Shown: positions 6,348 to 7,370 of the stretch, piece after piece
How positions within the stretch are numbered: the stretch's first letter is position 1
Layout of the letters: every line of letters starts with the position of its first letter
NCBI GenBank assembly: GCA_022704585.1
Contig: JAKJGD010000089.1
Location: 1-7,370, forward strand
Length of the DNA: 7,370 bases
Direction of reading: 5' to 3'
Source: Spirochaetota bacterium
GTDB lineage: Bacteria; Spirochaetota; UBA4802; UBA5550
Program-made: the position numbers and the translations under genes
The notes under the pieces: model-generated
Databases searched by the model: none
What the model saw: the letters and a program-made list of their open reading frames with translations, nothing else
Told to the model about the DNA's origin: nothing

Positions 6348-6959
6348 ATGAAAACAAAAACCAGCGGTATTATAATGGCCACGAAAATCGAGGCGGAACC
6401 TTTTATCAAAGGTTTCGGGCTTGCGCTCGTGGAGAAAAAACCGGTCCCCCTGTATGCTGCCGGCCCGCTTCTCCTTGCCCTGTCGGGCATAGGCAAGACG
6501 TCGGCCGCCATCGCGACCGCTGCGCTCATCGAGCGGCACCATCCATCGGCGGTTTTCAACTGCGGCGCTGCGGGCGCAGCCGGAGGGGGATTTTCCGTGG
6601 GCGACATCCTTCACATCGACAGGGTGTACGAGCTGGACCGCCCACACCTTGCGGCCGACCGGCCCGTGGCGCACAAACCGGACACTATGCGCGGTTTCAG
6701 GAGGGCGTCGCTCGCGACCAGGGACCGCCCCTTCCTGGAGGACGACGACCGGCGCGCGGCGTCAGTTCATGCGGACCTGGTGGACATGGAGGGCGCGGCC
6801 GTGGTGCAGGCGTGCCGCGCCTTCGGGGTTGACGTGTATCTCTTCAAGATCGTGAGCGATACGCACGGCGCCGGCACGGAGGAGATCATCGGCAACATGA
6901 TCGCCACCCGGGGAACAATGTTCGAGTTTTTTCGCGACAGGATCAGACCGGGGCTCTGA
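6348..6959 (+). CDS. Short nucleoside phosphorylase-family protein (MTA/SAH nucleosidase- or futalosine hydrolase-like)
   Basis: Members of this family cleave the N-glycosidic bond of nucleosides. Candidate substrates here are methylthioadenosine, S-adenosylhomocysteine or futalosine, and the sequence does not decide among them. Visible family marks are the first strand GIIMATKIEAEP (7-18), LSGIGKTSAAIATAALIE (45-62), FNCGAAGAAGGGFSVGDI (70-87), VDMEGAAVVQACRAFGVD (145-162, catalytic-site Glu148) and KIVSDT (Asp171, the likely purine-contacting or proton-donating Asp). The protein has 203 residues against about 230 for typical MTA/SAH nucleosidases, with a shortened middle (about 95-135). The start was chosen at ATG 6348, the last one before the first strand. 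The leader has a strong GGAGGGG (6315-6321) that is too far away (26 bases) and instead points to an out-of-frame ATG at 6326. ATG 6306 is in frame but has no ribosome site. Confidence 0.85.
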   Translation: MKTKTSGIIMATKIEAEPFIKGFGLALVEKKPVPLYAAGPLLLALSGIGKTSAAIATAALIERHHPSAVFNCGAAGAAGGGFSVGDILHIDRVYELDRPHLAADRPVAHKPDTMRGFRRASLATRDRPFLEDDDRRAASVHADLVDMEGAAVVQACRAFGVDVYLFKIVSDTHGAGTEEIIGNMIATRGTMFEFFRDRIRPGL

Positions 6960-6982
6960 CATAAACATCCGCGTCTCAGCGC

Positions 6983-7004
6983 CTCTGCAAGAGCATCTTT
7001 TTTT
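6983..7004 (+). terminator. Possible weak terminator after the nucleosidase gene
   Basis: CTCT-GCA-AGAG (6983-6993) followed by GCATC and then seven T (6998-7004) could be a weak intrinsic terminator 24 bases after the stop codon. A competing pairing, AGAGC (6990-6994) with GCTCT (7006-7010), puts the T-run in the loop. The gap also separates this gene from the convergent amidase gene. Confidence 0.35.
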
Positions 7005-7014
7005 CGCTCTCTTG

Positions 7015-7370
7015 TTACCCGCCCGCGTAGATCTTCAGGCGGGCCCGTAGTTTTTCCATGAACGCGGCGCCGGGGTCTTTCCGCGGCCGGGCGGCGTAGC
7101 GCGGATCGAGCGAGCGCCACAGCGGGCCATCCTTTAATTCAAGATACTCGTGATGACCGATGACCTTTTCTATCGACGGGTACTGACGCGCGAGCATGAG
7201 GACCAGCCAGGCGTTCGCCTCCACCTGCTCCTCTGTCAGCGGATACGCGGGTCCGCCCACGTTCTCGACTCCGATCGCGCAGTGGTTCAGCCCGACCACG
7301 TGCCGCGCCATGAGCGTGTCAGGCATGAGGCGGTAGATGGTCCCGTCACGGTCCACTATATAATGCGCCG
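7015..7370 (-). CDS. N-acetylmuramoyl-L-alanine amidase (Amidase_2), 5'-partial
   Basis: This is a peptidoglycan amidase that cleaves the bond between N-acetylmuramic acid and L-alanine, with a zinc-dependent Amidase_2/PGRP fold. The frame stays open to the window edge, where AHYIVDRDGTIYRLMP is read, the usual early strand of this fold. The N-terminus, with the first zinc-binding His and any signal peptide, lies outside. Visible marks are NHCAIGVENVGG (family motif near the substrate cleft), IGHHEYLELK (second zinc His) and RKDPGAAF (third zinc ligand Asp). About 25 residues lie between that His and Asp, including a Leu/Arg/Pro-rich insert. The protein ends soon after the domain, with no cell-wall-binding repeat. 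A GTG at 7356 is not the start, because the domain clearly continues upstream. Role in the cell (recycling, remodelling or lysis) cannot be told here. Confidence 0.9.
   Translation of the reverse strand, partial: AHYIVDRDGTIYRLMPDTLMARHVVGLNHCAIGVENVGGPAYPLTEEQVEANAWLVLMLARQYPSIEKVIGHHEYLELKDGPLWRSLDPRYAARPRKDPGAAFMEKLRARLKIYAGG

Noticed and set aside
6326..6832. 168-codon ORF with a strong ribosome site overlapping the nucleosidase gene
   Set aside because: The translation is low-complexity Arg/Gly/Pro-rich without family motifs, and the other frame holds conserved nucleosidase motifs. It is kept only as a finding about the start region.

Overview
The window is an ordinary-looking chromosomal segment with high third-position GC in its genes. 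It appears to come from a Gram-negative-type (diderm) bacterium. Supporting this are a lipoprotein with a thioredoxin domain, AGGAG-like ribosome sites, and imperfect inverted repeats of the 'TGTCATTGCGAGGAGCG...' type in the gaps. Such repeats are familiar from Desulfobacterota, Nitrospirota, Spirochaetota and related environmental genomes, but the phylum cannot be fixed from this sequence alone. No rRNA, tRNA, CRISPR array, transposase or phage gene was seen.

Layout: (1) 2-601, plus strand: the 3' part of an unrecognised gene whose C-terminal half looks NTF2-like. (2) 642-4039, minus strand: a branched-chain amino acid cluster transcribed ilvB, ilvN, ilvC. ilvB and ilvN are 1 nt apart. ilvN and ilvC are separated by about 210 bp filled by a 161-bp inverted-repeat element. 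A good sigma70-type promoter lies just upstream of ilvB, and a second possible one lies upstream of ilvC with its -35 box inside the repeat. (3) 4105-4539: an intergenic stretch with a second dyad of different sequence and a 19-nt hairpin. (4) 4540-5466, plus strand: an unrecognised cysteine-free 308-residue protein with a proline/glycine-rich linker. (5) 5503-6060, minus strand: a thioredoxin-fold lipoprotein with a CGWC active site, convergent with the previous gene across a strong hairpin. (6) 6061-6347: an AT-rich divergent spacer with a perfect 15-bp tandem repeat. (7) 6348-6959, plus strand: a short nucleoside phosphorylase/nucleosidase-family protein. (8) 7015-7370, minus strand: the 3' part of an N-acetylmuramoyl-L-alanine amidase (Amidase_2), cut by the window end.

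How the genes work together: IlvB and IlvN form acetohydroxyacid synthase, and IlvC carries out the next step of valine/isoleucine synthesis. The IlvN valine-site residues (Gly23, Asn38) are kept, so valine feedback is plausible. IlvC lacks the usual NADPH-phosphate-binding arginine and serines and carries acidic residues in the cofactor loop, which suggests NADH preference. The other genes (lipoprotein thioredoxin, nucleosidase, amidase) look like independent housekeeping or envelope functions. I did not find a convincing new multi-gene system. The points most worth following are the IlvC cofactor loop, the repeat elements in the gaps, and the unrecognised 308-residue protein.
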